Of a DNA stretch of 64,000 nucleotides, positions 12,635-27,489 are shown in pieces. The stretch's first letter is position 1; each line of letters opens with the position of its first letter. The DNA comes from Xestospongia bergquistia (lineage: Eukaryota; Porifera; Demospongiae; Haplosclerida; Petrosiidae), in assembly GCA_963965975.1 (NCBI GenBank), contig OZ014419.1, positions 186,001-250,000 on the forward strand. The letters run 5' to 3'. The notes under the pieces are model-generated. The model saw only the letters and a program-made list of their open reading frames with translations, was not told the DNA's origin and made no database searches. The position numbers and the translations under genes are program-made.

Positions 12635-15600
12635 ATGGCTACAGCTAGCAGTGATATCTCTACTACTGTAGCAACAGTACCTGTCCAAGGAGTGGCTGAT
12701 GAGGTCCCTTTCCAAGATTTCTGTGGGTAAGTAATTTAGATGACAATAACCATTTGACCACACCCATTGACACACCCTCTTTCAGGTTACTGGAGAAGAT
12801 AAATTCTACTAGTGGTAATGAACGTAAGAAGTCTATATTGGATAAATTCATACGACAATGGAGGGATGCTCATGATAAACTCCACTCATCAGATGCCAGT
12901 ACAACAGTAAGTAAACCAGTTACATAAACCAGTTTATCAGGTTATCTTCTGTCGTTAGACTGATACATTTTTCCCAGCAATGCGTCTCCTACTTCCACAC
13001 TTGGATCGTCAGAGACCAGCTTATGGCATGAAGGAAGTAGCTTTAGCTAAACAATATATTGACATACTAAATATTGCCAAAGAGAGTCCTGATGCTCAAA
13101 AATTATTGAATTATCGTGCACCACATGCTGCTAAACAGGTTTGTCTAGTTTATTATACTTGTTTTACATGTATATTTTGTCATAGGATGCTAGCGATTTT
13201 GCAGGTGTAGCATATTTTGTACTTAGAAATCGATGTCCAGACAAAGGAAGGTAGGTACTGGTTATACGAGTTAACCCCTCCCCTTGTAATTAATATTATT
13301 TACTTTTTTTTAGTTTAACATTATCTCAAGTAAACCAATACTTGGATCAACTTGCTCTCTCTAATGTCAAGAAAGATAGACCAGGAGTTAAGAAAGCATT
13401 ACAATGTCTTCTCAGAAATACTTCAGCACAGGAACAAAAGTGGCTAATTAGAATTATTTTAAAGGTACATGCTTATTGGTTGCCATAGTAACCACAATAT
13501 TTTATTATCAGTTCTAGAATTAGTAGTGTTTTCCTTATTAAATCTTTAATAACACACGTACTACTATGAGTACATATAATAGATGATATTATTTCATCTA
13601 TTAATTACTTACTTTTATTAATTATCTTGTGATTATATTACAGGAGCTAAAGATGGGATTAAGTGAGAACTCTATATTTGTTGTCTTTCATCCTGATGCT
13701 CTAGATCTATTTAGTGTATCCAGTAGTCTAGAGAAGGTACCACATAATAATAGTGTGAATAGATTAGATTATAATAGTGTCCGGTAACTAACTAACTAAC
13801 TAACTCATTCCTACTATTGTTGAAGTTGTATAGTCTAAAATAACACACAGGTGTACATTGTAGGTGGATTAAGTGTGAGGAATTCCTGTTTCTTGATTAT
13901 AATTAATTACAAGGAATACATTTTTAATCCACATCATCAAATATATTTAGTACTAGTTTTTTCACATCATCATTAATAACTAATTTTGTGGTACAAAACT
14001 TTATTACATCTGTACAACAGCATAAACATCATAAAATGACCAAATATGGTAATATGCTAATCTGAAGGTCAACTATTTGGCACATATTTAGTATCTAGTT
14101 TCTATAATAACATTAAATACCTTTTCATCATAACAATTATAATGATGTGATGTAACTACATATTACTAGAATATAATATTATGTTCACATCTTATATGAT
14201 ACTAGTAGCCACTTCATTAGTAACTTTAATGACCTAGTCTATCTATGTATTTTGTTGATATATAATATATCTTATCTATCATTAATTATTAGGTGTGTAG
14301 TGATCTTCGTAATCCAAGTACAAGACTTAATGAAGCAGCCATTAGTTATTTCACTCCATTTAGACCTATGTTAGGTCAAAGAGCCTCTATTGATCAAGTA
14401 AATACAATTATCTTTTAATTACTGAGGGTCATACCCTTTATATTATAGGTGGTAAGATTGATGGAATATCAACCATTTTTTATTGAGAACAAATTTGATG
14501 GAGAAAGAATGCAATTACACAAACAAGATAATAAATATCGTTACTTCTCAAGAAGGTATTAGTTTTAACTATGTTAATGATGTCATCGTGTTGCCATGAC
14601 ATTTATTTAATGATGTCATCATGTTGCCATGACATTTATTTAATGAAATTCATGCGAGAAAATGTTATCTCTTTCTGTATGAATTTGCATTATACCTGTT
14701 ATAATTGTAATTTAGTTCACGGGATTACACTGCAAGTTTTGGAGCTAATGAGAAAGAGGGTACATTCACTCCGTATATACACAAAGCATTTAACAGGTAG
14801 ACATAACATGTATGGTTGCCATGGTGATATTTCTGTATAATAGTAAAGTGAAGTCTTGCATACTGGATGGTGAAATGGTAGGATGGGATGTTGAAACTGA
14901 AAGTTATTTGTAAGTACATGTATTTTGTCTTCTAAATACATGTAATTTACTTGTTATAGACCTAAAGGAGACAATGTTGATGTAAAGACATTAACAAGTG
15001 ATAGTGGTGAGTCTGAGTGATGAGTAATGGCATTAGTAGTTTAATTCCCATTAGAATACATCTACAGGATATAGTGTATGCTCAGTCATCAAATGGTGGT
15101 CTTAATTACTTGTCAAATAGTTATTGAATGAATGCAGTCAGTCTTTACAACACCTGACCTTAATTGTAATGATATCACAAAGGCTAGGCCAATTCCCAGT
15201 GGAGTAAATAGAATATGACATTTAATTTACTGTTTTGATTAATTAGGTCTTAATATAATTAATAGTATAGTTGATTATATAGCTATTAAGATATCTATTG
15301 TTATGCTATATCAAAATATGATATGTTTAATAAATTAATAATAATAATGTGTTTATTACAATATGTCTACTCTAATTTCTAAGTTATTTTACTTCTTAAC
15401 TATCAAATTACCACATCCTCTCTCTAGCTATTAGACCATGTTATGTGGTATTTGATATTCTTATGATCAATGATATCAATTTGGCTAACCGTCCACTAAG
15501 AGAGAGAGTTCAACATCTCAACAAGTATGACTGTTCAATATATACTATTAATTGTTTATTTTATTAGTGTATTTGATCCTGTTATTGGATACTTACATTT

Positions 15601-18600
15601 AACTGAGAGAGTAGAGAAGAGTACAAAGTAACAAGATAATATGTACTCTATGTGTGTACTCCTCCTCTCTTCCTATAGAGAAGATGTTATAGTTGCATTA
15701 AATGAAGCCATTGATAAAAGAGAGGAAGGTTTAGTGATAAAACAACCTGGTTCATTTTATAGACCTGATAAGAGAAAAGGTAACTATAACACTAACAGCT
15801 GCTGACAACACCTGCTAGTTTAAATTAAATGTGAGAAAGTTTATTTTAAATATATTCACATTAATTCCTGAGATAATAAACACTTCAGCATTGTACTTAC
15901 AACTTTAATTACTTGAGTAATTTAACATAATTTGTATAAATATTTACATACTATATTTACATACTATAATATGTATTTGTTCTTTATTAGATAGTGGATG
16001 GTTAAAAATCAAACCTGATTATGTTGACTCATTGAGTGATGAACTAGACTTACTAATACTAGGAGGTTACTTTGGAGTAGGAGTAAGTCTATACACACAC
16101 ACACACTTGATAACTACTCTATCTGTTTAGAGTCGATCTGGTATGATCTCTCACTTTATGTGTGGGGTTGCCTTACCACCTCGAATACCAGGAGAAAAAC
16201 CATCAATATTTCACTCCTTTTGTAAAGTCAGTTTCTTCCTTATAATTAGAGTAATTATGGTATGTATTTAGGTTGGTTCAGGCTATACAATGAGTGAATT
16301 GAGAGAACTAGGACACAAACTTAAACCTTACTGGCAAAAATTTGACACCAAACATCCTCCAGAGTCAATCCTATTAGCAGCTGGATATAAAGTGCATATT
16401 AAGATATGAACAATAATAGTATTGCCTCATTATATTATAGGAGAAACCAGACTTGTGGGTGGAGCCTAAGAACTCTAAAATTGTTCAAATCAAAGCAGCA
16501 GAGATCATTGTCTCTGATAAGTAAGTAATATTAATATATTATGTTATTATATTATTAATATTTTGGTAGATACAAGTGTGGATGTACTCTGAGGTTTCCT
16601 AGACTAGAAAAAGTAAGAGATGATAAAGAATGGTTTGATTGTATGACTGTTGATGAACTAGAGGACCTCAAAAGGGTATGAACTATTTTTAGTAACATTG
16701 TTCTAATAATAGTATTAATACAGATCGCATCAGGTCATTTGGCGCATCGACATTATGACGATGACATGGACAGAGAGGATGTTCCTAAGACTAAGAAAAG
16801 GAAAGTGGGGACTAGAATAGAGAGACCAAGTGGTGTAGCAGAACAGTTCCGTCAAACTGATGTATCAGGTGTACAAGAGGTTAGTTACCGTATAACCCGT
16901 ATATGATATGGTTACAATTATCTTCAATGAAGCTAACAGCTTGTGTTACAAGCCACAATGTCCACTCAATTATAAAATGTTTGTATGCGTAATGCCTGTT
17001 TTAAGTGCCAGTTGTCTTTAATGAACCAACTAACCACATCTAAAGTGTACAACGTGTATATAAATACATGTATATAACATCAGTGTGTACATGTACATGT
17101 CTGTCTCTCTTTAGGTGTCATCTATTTTTAGTAACAAGGAGTTTTGTGTTATCAATGGTTCTCCTACTCTTAGTAAAAGTGATATAGAAACTAAAATAGC
17201 AGAGGTAACTATAATGACATCATAATGACATCATCTCTCTTAGCATGGTGGTACATTTGTACAGAACCCAACAGACAATACCTATTGTGTATTGGTTTCT
17301 AAAGTAGTAGTCAAAGCTAATAACATTATCAGGTAATATGTTCAATAGACAGTAAGTGATGACATTTCTGATATGTTCTTTAGTAAAGGAGTTCATAATG
17401 TGGTCAAGATAGAATGGTTCAGTAAATGTTTGGTTAGTTTTAAGATAAATACACATTTCTTGGAATGTAGTCTTTAGTTTTTATCAGTTATAAACACCTG
17501 TTGTTTTGTTAGTTAGTGTTACACTAATATCATGTGATTATTTATTGAAAGCAACCTTTATAAGGGGGATTATTAGTAGATACTTGATATATCAATATAT
17601 AATAGTGTGTTCTCTATAGGAGGTTGGACAGTGTCTACCATTTCAACCATCATTAATGTTAAGTACATCACAAGAAACTAGTCTTAGATTTGCTGAACTC
17701 TATGATAAGGTTTGAAAAGAGTGTGTGTAATATGACCTGTATGTTAAAATAGAAGTATATAATAATGTGTATATTACTAGTTGTACTATGGGAAAATGTT
17801 TCTAGTCAATACTAATTCTCACCATACAGTGTAATATACATTATTATTAATAATTATACAAATGTATTGCTGAGTATAACTTGTGGTTAGGTTAGTGTCA
17901 GTTCCAGTGGTTTATATTGTCTACTAATAATAATCCCTTTATTAGTATGGTGATAGTTATATGGAAGATACTAGTGAACCACTCCTACATCAAATTTTTA
18001 TGAAAATAGAAGAACAGGTATTAATAAGAACTATGAATATTATTATCTTCATATTACAGCAAGGTCAGTCCCATTGTCCTCGTGAAGAGATAGCAGAAAT
18101 AGAGAGTAGATATTTTCCTAATAATTCACCATATGGATTGTTTCGTCAGTTAAGGTATACTAATATAATGTTTACTAACACACACACACTTACTACCTAC
18201 ACATATCATTGTCTAATATAATTATTATAATATCATTATTGGTTTATTAGTTAATTTGATAATGTTCTCTACTTACTACATCAGGTTTTATTTTGATAAA
18301 TACGAACTAGTTAACTGTCCAGAGTCTGTAAGTCTAACCAACATCTTATATTACTTGTAAATACACACACATGACCATAATCTATAACTCAATTACACAG
18401 TCAATCACAGTGGTTAACAGTTATCCTGTACTTCTCCTTATGATACTTAACATTAGACACTACAATATATTGACCATCTGTTGATGGATAAAATGTATTA
18501 ACACGTATAATATTAAATATAATTATTATAATATATTATTATGTATTATTATCATGTACTATGTCATGTATTATCAAGTATTATTAACATGTTAGATTAT

Positions 18601-18924
18601 ATCTAATACATCTCTGGAAGTAATAGAATTAGACAGTAGATTGTATGGAGGATATGTATCACAGATCTTTAATGAATTCACTACTCATGTTGTCATTGAT
18701 AACAAGTAAGTTCTAGTTATAACAATTGATACCTTTTCATTCCATGTGTGTATGTATACCAATATCTATTATAATGTAGCGATTTGAAGAGGATATCAGA
18801 TCTAAGACGACTTCAGAGAACACACAATAAAAAGTCACACTTTGTTTTATCGAGCTGGATTACTGATAGTATTAAAGATGGCTACTTAAAGAATGAACGA
18901 TCATATGAACCCAAACCATTATAA
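12635..18924 (+). CDS. LIG4: DNA ligase IV
   Basis: ATP-dependent ligase that seals double-strand breaks in non-homologous end joining with XRCC4. The ATG at 12635 starts [19 protein letters not shown], then [13 protein letters not shown] of the DNA-binding domain. The adenylation motif KFDGERM (active-site Lys) is at 14491-14511; the usual vertebrate form is KLDGERM. Further ligase motifs are [48 protein letters not shown] and [10 protein letters not shown]. Two BRCT domains follow: [14 protein letters not shown] to IEWFSKCL (about 17115-17430), and [19 protein letters not shown] to SSWITDSI (about 18600-18870). The linker between them ([13 protein letters not shown]) corresponds to the XRCC4-binding region. 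Stop TAA 18922-18924. Introns are longer than average here (up to about 500 bp). Orthology is secure. Confidence 0.96.
13479..13492. promoter_or_regulatory. X-box-like palindrome GTTGCCATAGTAAC in a LIG4 intron
   Basis: Matches the RFX-factor consensus GTNRCC-N-RGYAAC without mismatch. It lies about 0.9 kb from the CNTLN start, inside LIG4. Similar palindromes sit in other introns of the window, so a regulatory role is only a possibility. Confidence 0.35.
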
Positions 18925-19175
18925 TATTAGTTGTCAATTATTGGATGTTAACATATTACAATTATATATACCAATATTATTTGATGTCAACAGGATGTTA
19001 TAGTATACATGCACCAATATTATTATCATGTAATAACATGTACCAATGATTATCAGATATTAGTATAACATGTATCAATGATTGTCATTATAGTAAGCAC
19101 AACAGGATTATGTTGACTTTATACTTCAGGACCCCTGGTATGTAATGTTAAGGGAACAATCTATTATGGACTATA

Positions 19176-19546
19176 TTATATTTTAATTATATAAGGATAC
19201 TCCCCTCCTGGTATTAACATGGCTATGTTACTGCCATTAAGTAATATTTCATCTAATTTTGTAATACGTCGTCCTTCAGGTGTCATTTCACTAAAGGGGG
19301 TGGAGTTAAGTATTAATGTACAATGGGTGTGGTCTCCTCACAATTCTGTGACATCTTCCAACACTATATTAACAAAGTCATCAAATCCTAACAGAGTACC
19401 AACAATCTCTTTATCAGATGACTTCATTATAATATGAATACGACTTCCAATACATTTATCAACTAACTCTAAAATAAATATAATTATAAAATTAATAAAT
19501 ACAAAAACAATACCTTACCTAAAGGAAGCAGTGAGCTCTGATTCAT
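19176..19546 (-). CDS. LSM5: U6 snRNA-associated Sm-like protein LSM5
   Basis: Subunit of the LSM1-7 (mRNA decay) and LSM2-8 (U6 snRNP) rings. Three exons on the minus strand: MNQSSLLPL, then [20 protein letters not shown] with [20 protein letters not shown], then [20 protein letters not shown] followed by [16 protein letters not shown]. The Sm1 and Sm2 motifs are near identical to human LSM5. The second intron (GTGAGG...CCCTTTAG, about 60 bp) joins [11 protein letters not shown] exactly as expected. The N-terminus is a few residues shorter than human. A CACGTG lies 28 bp upstream of the ATG. The gene is head to head with the small gene at 19713 (166 bp) and converges on LIG4. Confidence 0.95.
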
Positions 19547-19573
19547 ACTGCTGCCGTCTAGACGAAAAGGGCA

Positions 19574-19579
19574 CACGTG
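19574..19579. promoter_or_regulatory. CACGTG E-box before LSM5
   Basis: Palindromic E-box 28 bp upstream of the LSM5 ATG, between LSM5 and the divergent unknown gene. It is one of four such promoter-proximal sites in the window. Confidence 0.45.
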
Positions 19580-19712
19580 GACGATAGAAATGGGCGGAGT
19601 TCTTTAAACACATAAAAGACTTACAAGTTTGCTTATTCGTCATTATAGCAGGAGCGTACTAGTTATAGCGACTTAGTGGTTGCAAATAGACACTAGATAG
19701 TCCTATTGCCTT

Positions 19713-20329
19713 ATGATTCAGGGTGCCAGTTTCGTAACAAAAAACTCACCTGTCCTCTCTCTTTGCTGTAAGTATCTCGCAAACCTTTGCTTGGAAGAAT
19801 CTGGTGCTCTTTGTTGGCCTTCGCTTTTCGATGGGCCATTTAATCTGGTAAGATACAGTTTTAACTTACCGTTTATTTATTATAATAAAATAGCGCAGGG
19901 AACAAGGTCTTTCCTGCAAGATACCTATCTTACCGCAGCAATATGCAACCTGCGGCCCAGACGCAAAACTTTTACGTTAAGCACTTGCAGAAGTACTTGG
20001 AAGACAGCCCAGATATATCTTATATGAGTCTAGTAGAATGGATACCAGGTGTCGGTATTGTTGTTAAAGGATCAGGAGAAAGTTGTACATTGGAAACTAT
20101 TTATAAACCAGAGCTGTCCCAACTAGTAGTACTCAAAAACATGTCAGTGAGAGTTCAAGACTCATTGAATGAAGAGATGGTCACAGGAAATCTAAAGGAA
20201 GACCCACCACCTCTTGATAATCTTACTGATATCACATCACAAGAACCGAATTACTGTATTATAATGATCAAGAACATTAACAGTGAAGCTAAATTAACTT
20301 TTCAAGTCATTGCACAGGAAAGCAATTAA
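19713..20329 (+). CDS. Unrecognised small protein, possibly mitochondrial
   Basis: Two exons are proposed: 19713-19767 and 19899-20329, joined by a TGCT|GTAAGT donor and a GCAG|GG acceptor, giving about 161 residues. The N-terminus (MIQGASFVTKNSPVLSLCW, then NKVFPARYLSYRSN) is basic, hydroxylated and nearly free of acids, as in a mitochondrial presequence. The body reads FYVKHLQKYLEDSPDISYMS, LVEWIPGVGIVVKGSGES and ends VIAQESN. No family was recognised. A shorter form could begin at ATG 19943 (MQPAAQTQNF, 128 residues) with no intron. Coding status is supported by a clean frame, canonical splice sites that keep it, and the divergent arrangement with LSM5. The function is unknown. Confidence 0.6.
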
Positions 20330-20527
20330 AGTTTTATTATTTGTAAGTACTTTATTATTTATACTTACTGAATTGCTGTTCATATTATTTATTGTTTTCT
20401 GTTGAAAGATAGACTTTTCTAAACAAAAGTCATGATGCAGTACAAACACTTACTACAAAGTAGTAGTCCTTAAGAAAACACATCAATAGACCTACTGTAT
20501 ATAAACTAACTTATTTAGTTCAATTCA

Positions 20528-21917
20528 TTAAACTTTATTAAACGCTGCCACATCTACTGATTGTACTATATCTTCAAATGCAGTAATAGCTTCTTCAAGA
20601 AAGTCTGTACCAATCTAGTGTGTATTATATATATATTAATAATAATTAATGTAATATAATGAGTGATATTACCTTGTCATCTTCTACAACACAAGATATT
20701 TGTAATTTATGAATACCATAAGCCAATGGAACTAGTTTAGCTAGAGAAAGAAACAAGATCATTTGTGATTTAATTATTAATAATTATACAGTAAATGACA
20801 ACAAATTTGTATCAGATGACAACAACTTACACACTGACAAGAAGTATTAACAAAACTTATCACTAACTGTAATGTCAACATGTTCATTTTAAGTGGGATG
20901 TTTCTCACAACTATGTTCTCCATAGTACAGATACTAATATTCACACACATAGTTCCTTATATTATATAGTTCATATATAATTCCTTACATACCCCACATA
21001 ATATATAGTTCATATACAATTCTTTACATGCTCCACATAATATATAGTTCATATATAATTCCTTACATGCTCCCCACAGTAGTCCATCAGCCTCAATACT
21101 ACGTACATGTTGTTCTACTACTTTCATATCAGTTTCATCATCCCAAGGTTTAACATCTAATATAATATTAGATTTAGCTATAACTGCAGGCTCTAAGATC
21201 ATAATAGAATAGAATAAAATTAACAGGTCATTGTTGTACTTTTCTTTTTCTTGTCTTGATATGCTTCAATCCTTTCTTGTTTGACCTTTTCAGCTAACTG
21301 TTCCATCTATAATAATATTATAAATTAGATCATTTATTACTTGGGATTTCTTAGATATAGATCATTCATCGTCTGGGACTTCTTATGTAATTTATTTTAT
21401 AAAAGTATATTGTAAAGCTGGAAATGTTTATACATAAGAATCTGTATTATTAATATTCATATTGAAATGTCTACCAATTAAAATTTGAAAACTTCAAAAA
21501 ACATAATTACTAATTGTACTAGTAATTTCTATGCAAATACCTTATAAGGTAAACACAAAATATTACACAATAAAATTTCCAGACTTAATGCATTTAAGTT
21601 TTGCTAAATAAAAGTTTATAACTTCCAAATCATCAAATAAAAGAATAAAACTAGGAAGGAAATACAATCTTAGCAAAAGGAGATTTATATTTGTATACCA
21701 AACATTAGGGACATATGAACAGTATTCAATTTCATTGAGAGAAAGGAGAGATTGTAACCTGATTGTACTAACTTTTTACATTCATAAAACATGCAGACAT
21801 TAACTACGTTCACAAATAATGTTAAGAATGCATTACTGTGGGCATTATGAAATGAGATCATTTGTCTTATTTAGTCCACCAACTTTCAAGTACATGAATT
21901 GTTTGATACAAACTATG

Positions 21918-21974
<57 letters not shown>

Positions 21975-23151
21975 CCATTATTGGATAGTTATGTAATGTA
22001 GACAGGAAGTACAATTAACTACAGAAATGTATAACAACATGTACAATAGACTGGTATATATTTCTTCAACAAGACATTATACATTTGGCATAAATCAACA
22101 ATGATGTCATTGGAATTACCAAAAATAATCATTATAAATTTATAGTACATATTTTGACTATATTCATAACAGGATATTAATATTATGATTATTATTATAC
22201 TTTACACTATATACACTTCCTCTGTACTTTTATGTACAGTCAACTTCTAATGTCATTATAATAATTCTCATTCCTCTCTCTCTCTCTCAAGGTATGCATG
22301 AAGAAAACAACATTACTGTAATGACCTCATATTCTGATATTATTATATCAATAGCCTCATAAGTTTAAATAACTATTTATTTCATTAGTATGTCATCAAC
22401 AAGAACAGCAAATTTGTCAAGTACAGAGAGATTAAAGGTTAGAAGTATGTCCTATTAGGATATAGTTACATTGTGTTTATACAAATTCTTGTTATACAAG
22501 ATACAAGACATTATCAAAGGTATTGGACATAATGAAACATAATAGTGTTAGTTATATATAATAGACAATAACAAAACAGGATATTTCAACCTGAAGATCA
22601 AATCATTTATGTTACAGATACAATTGCTATATCTAGCTTAAATTACAACTAAAATTGCTGACCTCATCATCATCTCCAAATAGTTCAAAGTCATCATCTT
22701 CATCTTCATCATCACCAGATGTCTTTACAGGAACAGTACCTGATTGACTATTACCATATTGATCAAGAGGTTTTTGAACACCTGGAAAACTAATAGAAAA
22801 ATAGAACAAATAATCTTGTCTCTAGACTTAGCAGTATTTGGTGACAAGGTGTCAAGGGAAGGAAGGGTTAGTACTATATAACAATATTAAAGTACTTACG
22901 CTAGTTTCTCATTATCAGAATATGATGCAATATGATTATACCAACGTAATACATTAATATATTTTGATGATGGTGGACTACCAATAGCATTGAAGATAGC
23001 TACATCACCTTGAGATGGTACATATCTATTATAATAAGTTATAATAATAATATAATATATTAAATACATACCCCTCAATATAACTCTTGTCTTTTAAATA
23101 GTCATTAAGTGACTGTAGTCCTGAGTCTGTCTTTAAATCACCAAAACCCAT
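20528..23151 (-). CDS. EEF1B2: Elongation factor 1-beta (eEF1B alpha), nucleotide exchange factor
   Basis: Catalyses GDP-GTP exchange on eEF1A during translation elongation. The ATG at 23151 gives [19 protein letters not shown] and a short GST-like N-terminus ([20 protein letters not shown]). Next comes an acidic linker ([19 protein letters not shown]), [20 protein letters not shown], and the exchange domain: [60 protein letters not shown], ending [12 protein letters not shown] at stop 20528-20530. The middle intron (about 21300-22650) is unusually long for this window and holds a TA microsatellite. The intron after the WGA codons starts with a tandem repeat that copies the 5' splice site (separate entry). 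CACGTG lies 24 bp before the ATG. Confidence 0.94.
20950..21070 (-). repeat. Three 39-bp tandem copies each carrying the eEF1B 5' splice site
   Basis: The exon encoding GLLWGA ends GCAT|GTAAGG with the exon edge at 21067. The same donor-like sequence recurs at exon edges 21028 (GCAT|GTAAAG) and 20989 (GTAT|GTAAGG), exactly 39 bp apart. The unit keeps the reading frame open ([13 protein letters not shown] per unit), so use of a downstream donor would insert 13 or 26 residues into the exchange domain. Joining the first donor to the exon starting CTAAACTAG restores the conserved WGASKLVP. Confidence 0.85.
21921..21971. repeat. (TA)n microsatellite in an eEF1B intron
   Basis: About 25 uninterrupted TA dinucleotides in the long intron of the eEF1B gene. 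Confidence 0.95.
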
Positions 23152-23174
23152 TATCACTTACTTTCATTAATTAA

Positions 23175-23180
23175 CACGTG
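23175..23180. promoter_or_regulatory. CACGTG E-box before eEF1B
   Basis: Palindromic E-box whose near edge is 24 bp upstream of the eEF1B start codon on the minus strand, in the 264-bp gap between eEF1B and MORN1. The rest of that gap shows nothing recognisable. Confidence 0.45.
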
Positions 23181-23415
23181 GTAGCTTAGAACTAACAGAG
23201 CATGCTCAGTTAATTAAACTATGACGCAATAGTCTAATTTTAGATACACAACCTATTTTTAATCTCTTATTCATAAATATATCCTCCTTTAGTTGCAATA
23301 GGTACATGATAGCCTCACAAACCAGAGGCTTCAGTTAAAGAGGAATAATCTGTCTAACTAGCTACATGTTGTATATAATACTTTAAATAGTATTCTCAAT
23401 AAAAAACATGTATCA

Positions 23416-25584
<2,169 letters not shown>

Positions 25585-25633
25585 TGTTTATGAAATACTT
25601 GTTTCCACGACAACCAAAATTAATATAGTAATT

Positions 25634-25656
25634 ATCTCCGTACATTTCCGTTTATC
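25634..25656. promoter_or_regulatory. MORN1 upstream motif pair shared with the TLK/NOL11 promoter
   Basis: ATCTCCGTAC (25634-25643) and TTTCCGTTTATC (25645-25656) lie about 50-70 bp upstream of the MORN1 ATG. The same two words, in the other order, occur at 56782-56799 between TLK and NOL11, and a related TTTCCGTATAC lies between GTF3C4 and SARNP (51842-51852). Such sharing suggests a core promoter element. Confidence 0.4.
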
Positions 25657-25686
25657 CTGTTCAAGAGTGTATAGTTCAAAATGAGT

Positions 25687-25805
25687 GTTCTAATGAAAGG
25701 AGCTATATAAACTCTTAATAACTCACAATAATACACACAGCATCATTGTTGTAGGTGTTAAGTGAGACCATCTATTCATTCTTTGTAATAGATTTGTTAT
25801 TGAAA
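25687..25805. repeat. Duplicated segment upstream of MORN1 (copy 1)
   Basis: About 118 bp starting TTCTAATGAAAGGAGCTATA recur in the same orientation at about 27490-27605 with an estimated 80-88 percent identity. Copy 1 lies about 100 bp upstream of the MORN1 ATG and copy 2 about 75 bp upstream of the ATG of the next minus-strand gene. Shared words include ACACACAGCATCATTGT and TTTGTAATAGATTTG. Confidence 0.8.
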
Positions 25806-25849
25806 ATTTTATTTATTTATTTATTTATTTAATACATAAGACAATAATT

Positions 25850-27416
25850 TTAATTTTGTGAGCTATGTCCTTGCTCGTTAAAATCTTTCATCAGTTCTTT
25901 AACATTATCAGTAATAAGACCATCTGGACCAGTAAGAGTCTAAGAGAAAGAGAGAGTTTAATAAAGTTGAACACTATTACTAAATGACATACTGAATTGA
26001 TATTCTTTATGTGGTAAGACACAAGTGCTTGAGTAAGAACTGATGATAGTTTAAGTGCTAAATCAGCATCACGATCACTACGTACTAGACTTGAAAACTA
26101 AAACAAAATTTCAATATCATAAGCATGTTCGAATTACTTACTAATGGTTGTCTTTCCTGTTCATTATTAGAAGAATTGAAGGCTTGAGTTAATTCTTCTA
26201 GTACATTATCTTTAGTAGATTGAGTTTGATGTCTTTGAAGTGGTGGTAGATGAGTTGTATGAATATTGTGTGGAGGAGGATGTGTAGCATTAAGATCCGT
26301 ATTAAAAGGAGGATGAGTACGATCCATGTTGGCAGTAGGAGGAGAGATAGTACTCATATTGAGGTGGCTAGCACTTTCTCTGGCAGGAGGAGGACAGATA
26401 GAATCCATGTTGGCAATAGGAAAACCAATAGTACCTTCATTAGCAGGAGGGGGGTGGATAGTACCCATGTTGCCAGGAGGAGGATGGCTAACACTAATAT
26501 TCGAGTAAGGAGGTTGGGTAGTACCCATGTTTGCAAGAGGATGATGTCTAGCATTGTTACTAGGATGAGTAATATCAATGTTGGCAAGAGGAGGATGGAC
26601 AATACTTGTGTTGTGATAAGGAAGTTGGGTAGTATTCATGTTTGGGTGAGGAGGATGGGTAGCACTTGTCCCACCAGAATGACAGAGAGGAGAAAAGGTA
26701 AAATCCATGTTAGGATGAGGGGTGATACCCACTTCATGGAAAGGAGGGAGGTCCTTCATATACAATGCATTGTTTACTAGTTGAGGTGATGGTCTATGGT
26801 GGGCCCATTGAACCATACTAGCATGTTGTGGATAAGGAGTAGACATGTGTCTCCAATTTCTTGATCTGTAAGAAGTGTCTCTTTGATCACCTTTACTTTT
26901 TATTCTATCACAATGATGTCCACCACTTGTGTGTTTATTTTTACTTTTTTGCCACTTCTTTTGTTTTGAAGACTGTCCTTTTCCCTTACTTGGAGGTAAT
27001 GGCTTCTCAATAATCCTTCGATGTATAAAAGCTATTTTTCTTCCTTCAGCCATCTCAATTTCCTGAGCTGCAGATTTCAATAATGCATGTAAATCCTTTT
27101 TATTGTTTTCATATTCCTTTATAGTTTTGTATCGCTCTGGATAATCCTTTTTCTATTCAATAAAATAAACAGTAACTATAAAGCAGTTTCCCTTACAACA
27201 ATATAAGTGATATAATCACTTGTAATCAATAAGGAAGTCCCTAATAATTATTCTATTGTGACATACCAATACAGAGGTGATGTGGTTATAGGAAGTAAAA
27301 TGGAGGCCTTTGTTTGGTTCAGGCGATGTCACCTGACATATTGAACAGTGATACTGTATACCACTGTCTTTATCATCAATCTCCACTGCATACTGTAACC
27401 CTGGAGACCGGGCCAA
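25850..27416 (-). CDS. Unrecognised zinc-finger protein with a Pro/Asn/Thr repeat region
   Basis: The ATG at 27416 gives MARSPGLQYAVEIDDKDSGI, then a matrin/U1-type finger: YHCSIC followed 11 residues later by HFTSYNH (C-x2-C-x11-H-x5-H). The second exon (about 26145-27155) reads KKDYPERYKTIKEYENNKKD, EMAEGRKIAFIHRRIIEKPL and a basic stretch. It then holds a long degenerate repeat of 10-14 residues of the type HPPxANMxxT. The last two exons read LKLSSVLTQALVSYHIKNIN and TLTGPDGLITDNVKELMKDF, then stop 25850-25852. U1-type fingers usually bind RNA or structured nucleic acid; any function here is unknown. The last two exons are copied in inverted orientation at 29940-30246. Confidence 0.65.
26240..26730 (-). 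repeat. Coding tandem repeat (HPPxANMxxT-like units)
   Basis: Inside the zinc-finger gene about thirteen imperfect units of 30-42 bp encode variants such as THPPLANIDI, THPPPGNMGTI and SPPTANMDR. Mainly point variation with unit-length changes is visible, and the frame is kept throughout. Confidence 0.8.
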
Positions 27417-27489
27417 TGAATATAATTATAGTAACACATTAATCCTGTCATTTGAACTTGTGTATTATCTCATTATTAATGAGGTAATT

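Noticed and set aside
21819-22001. 60-codon frame across the TA microsatellite
   Set aside because: It consists largely of an Ile-Tyr run from the TA repeat within an intron.
25601-25614. X-box upstream of MORN1 (GTTTCCACGACAAC)
   Set aside because: Two mismatches to the RFX consensus; noted in the gene entry but too weak to list as a site.
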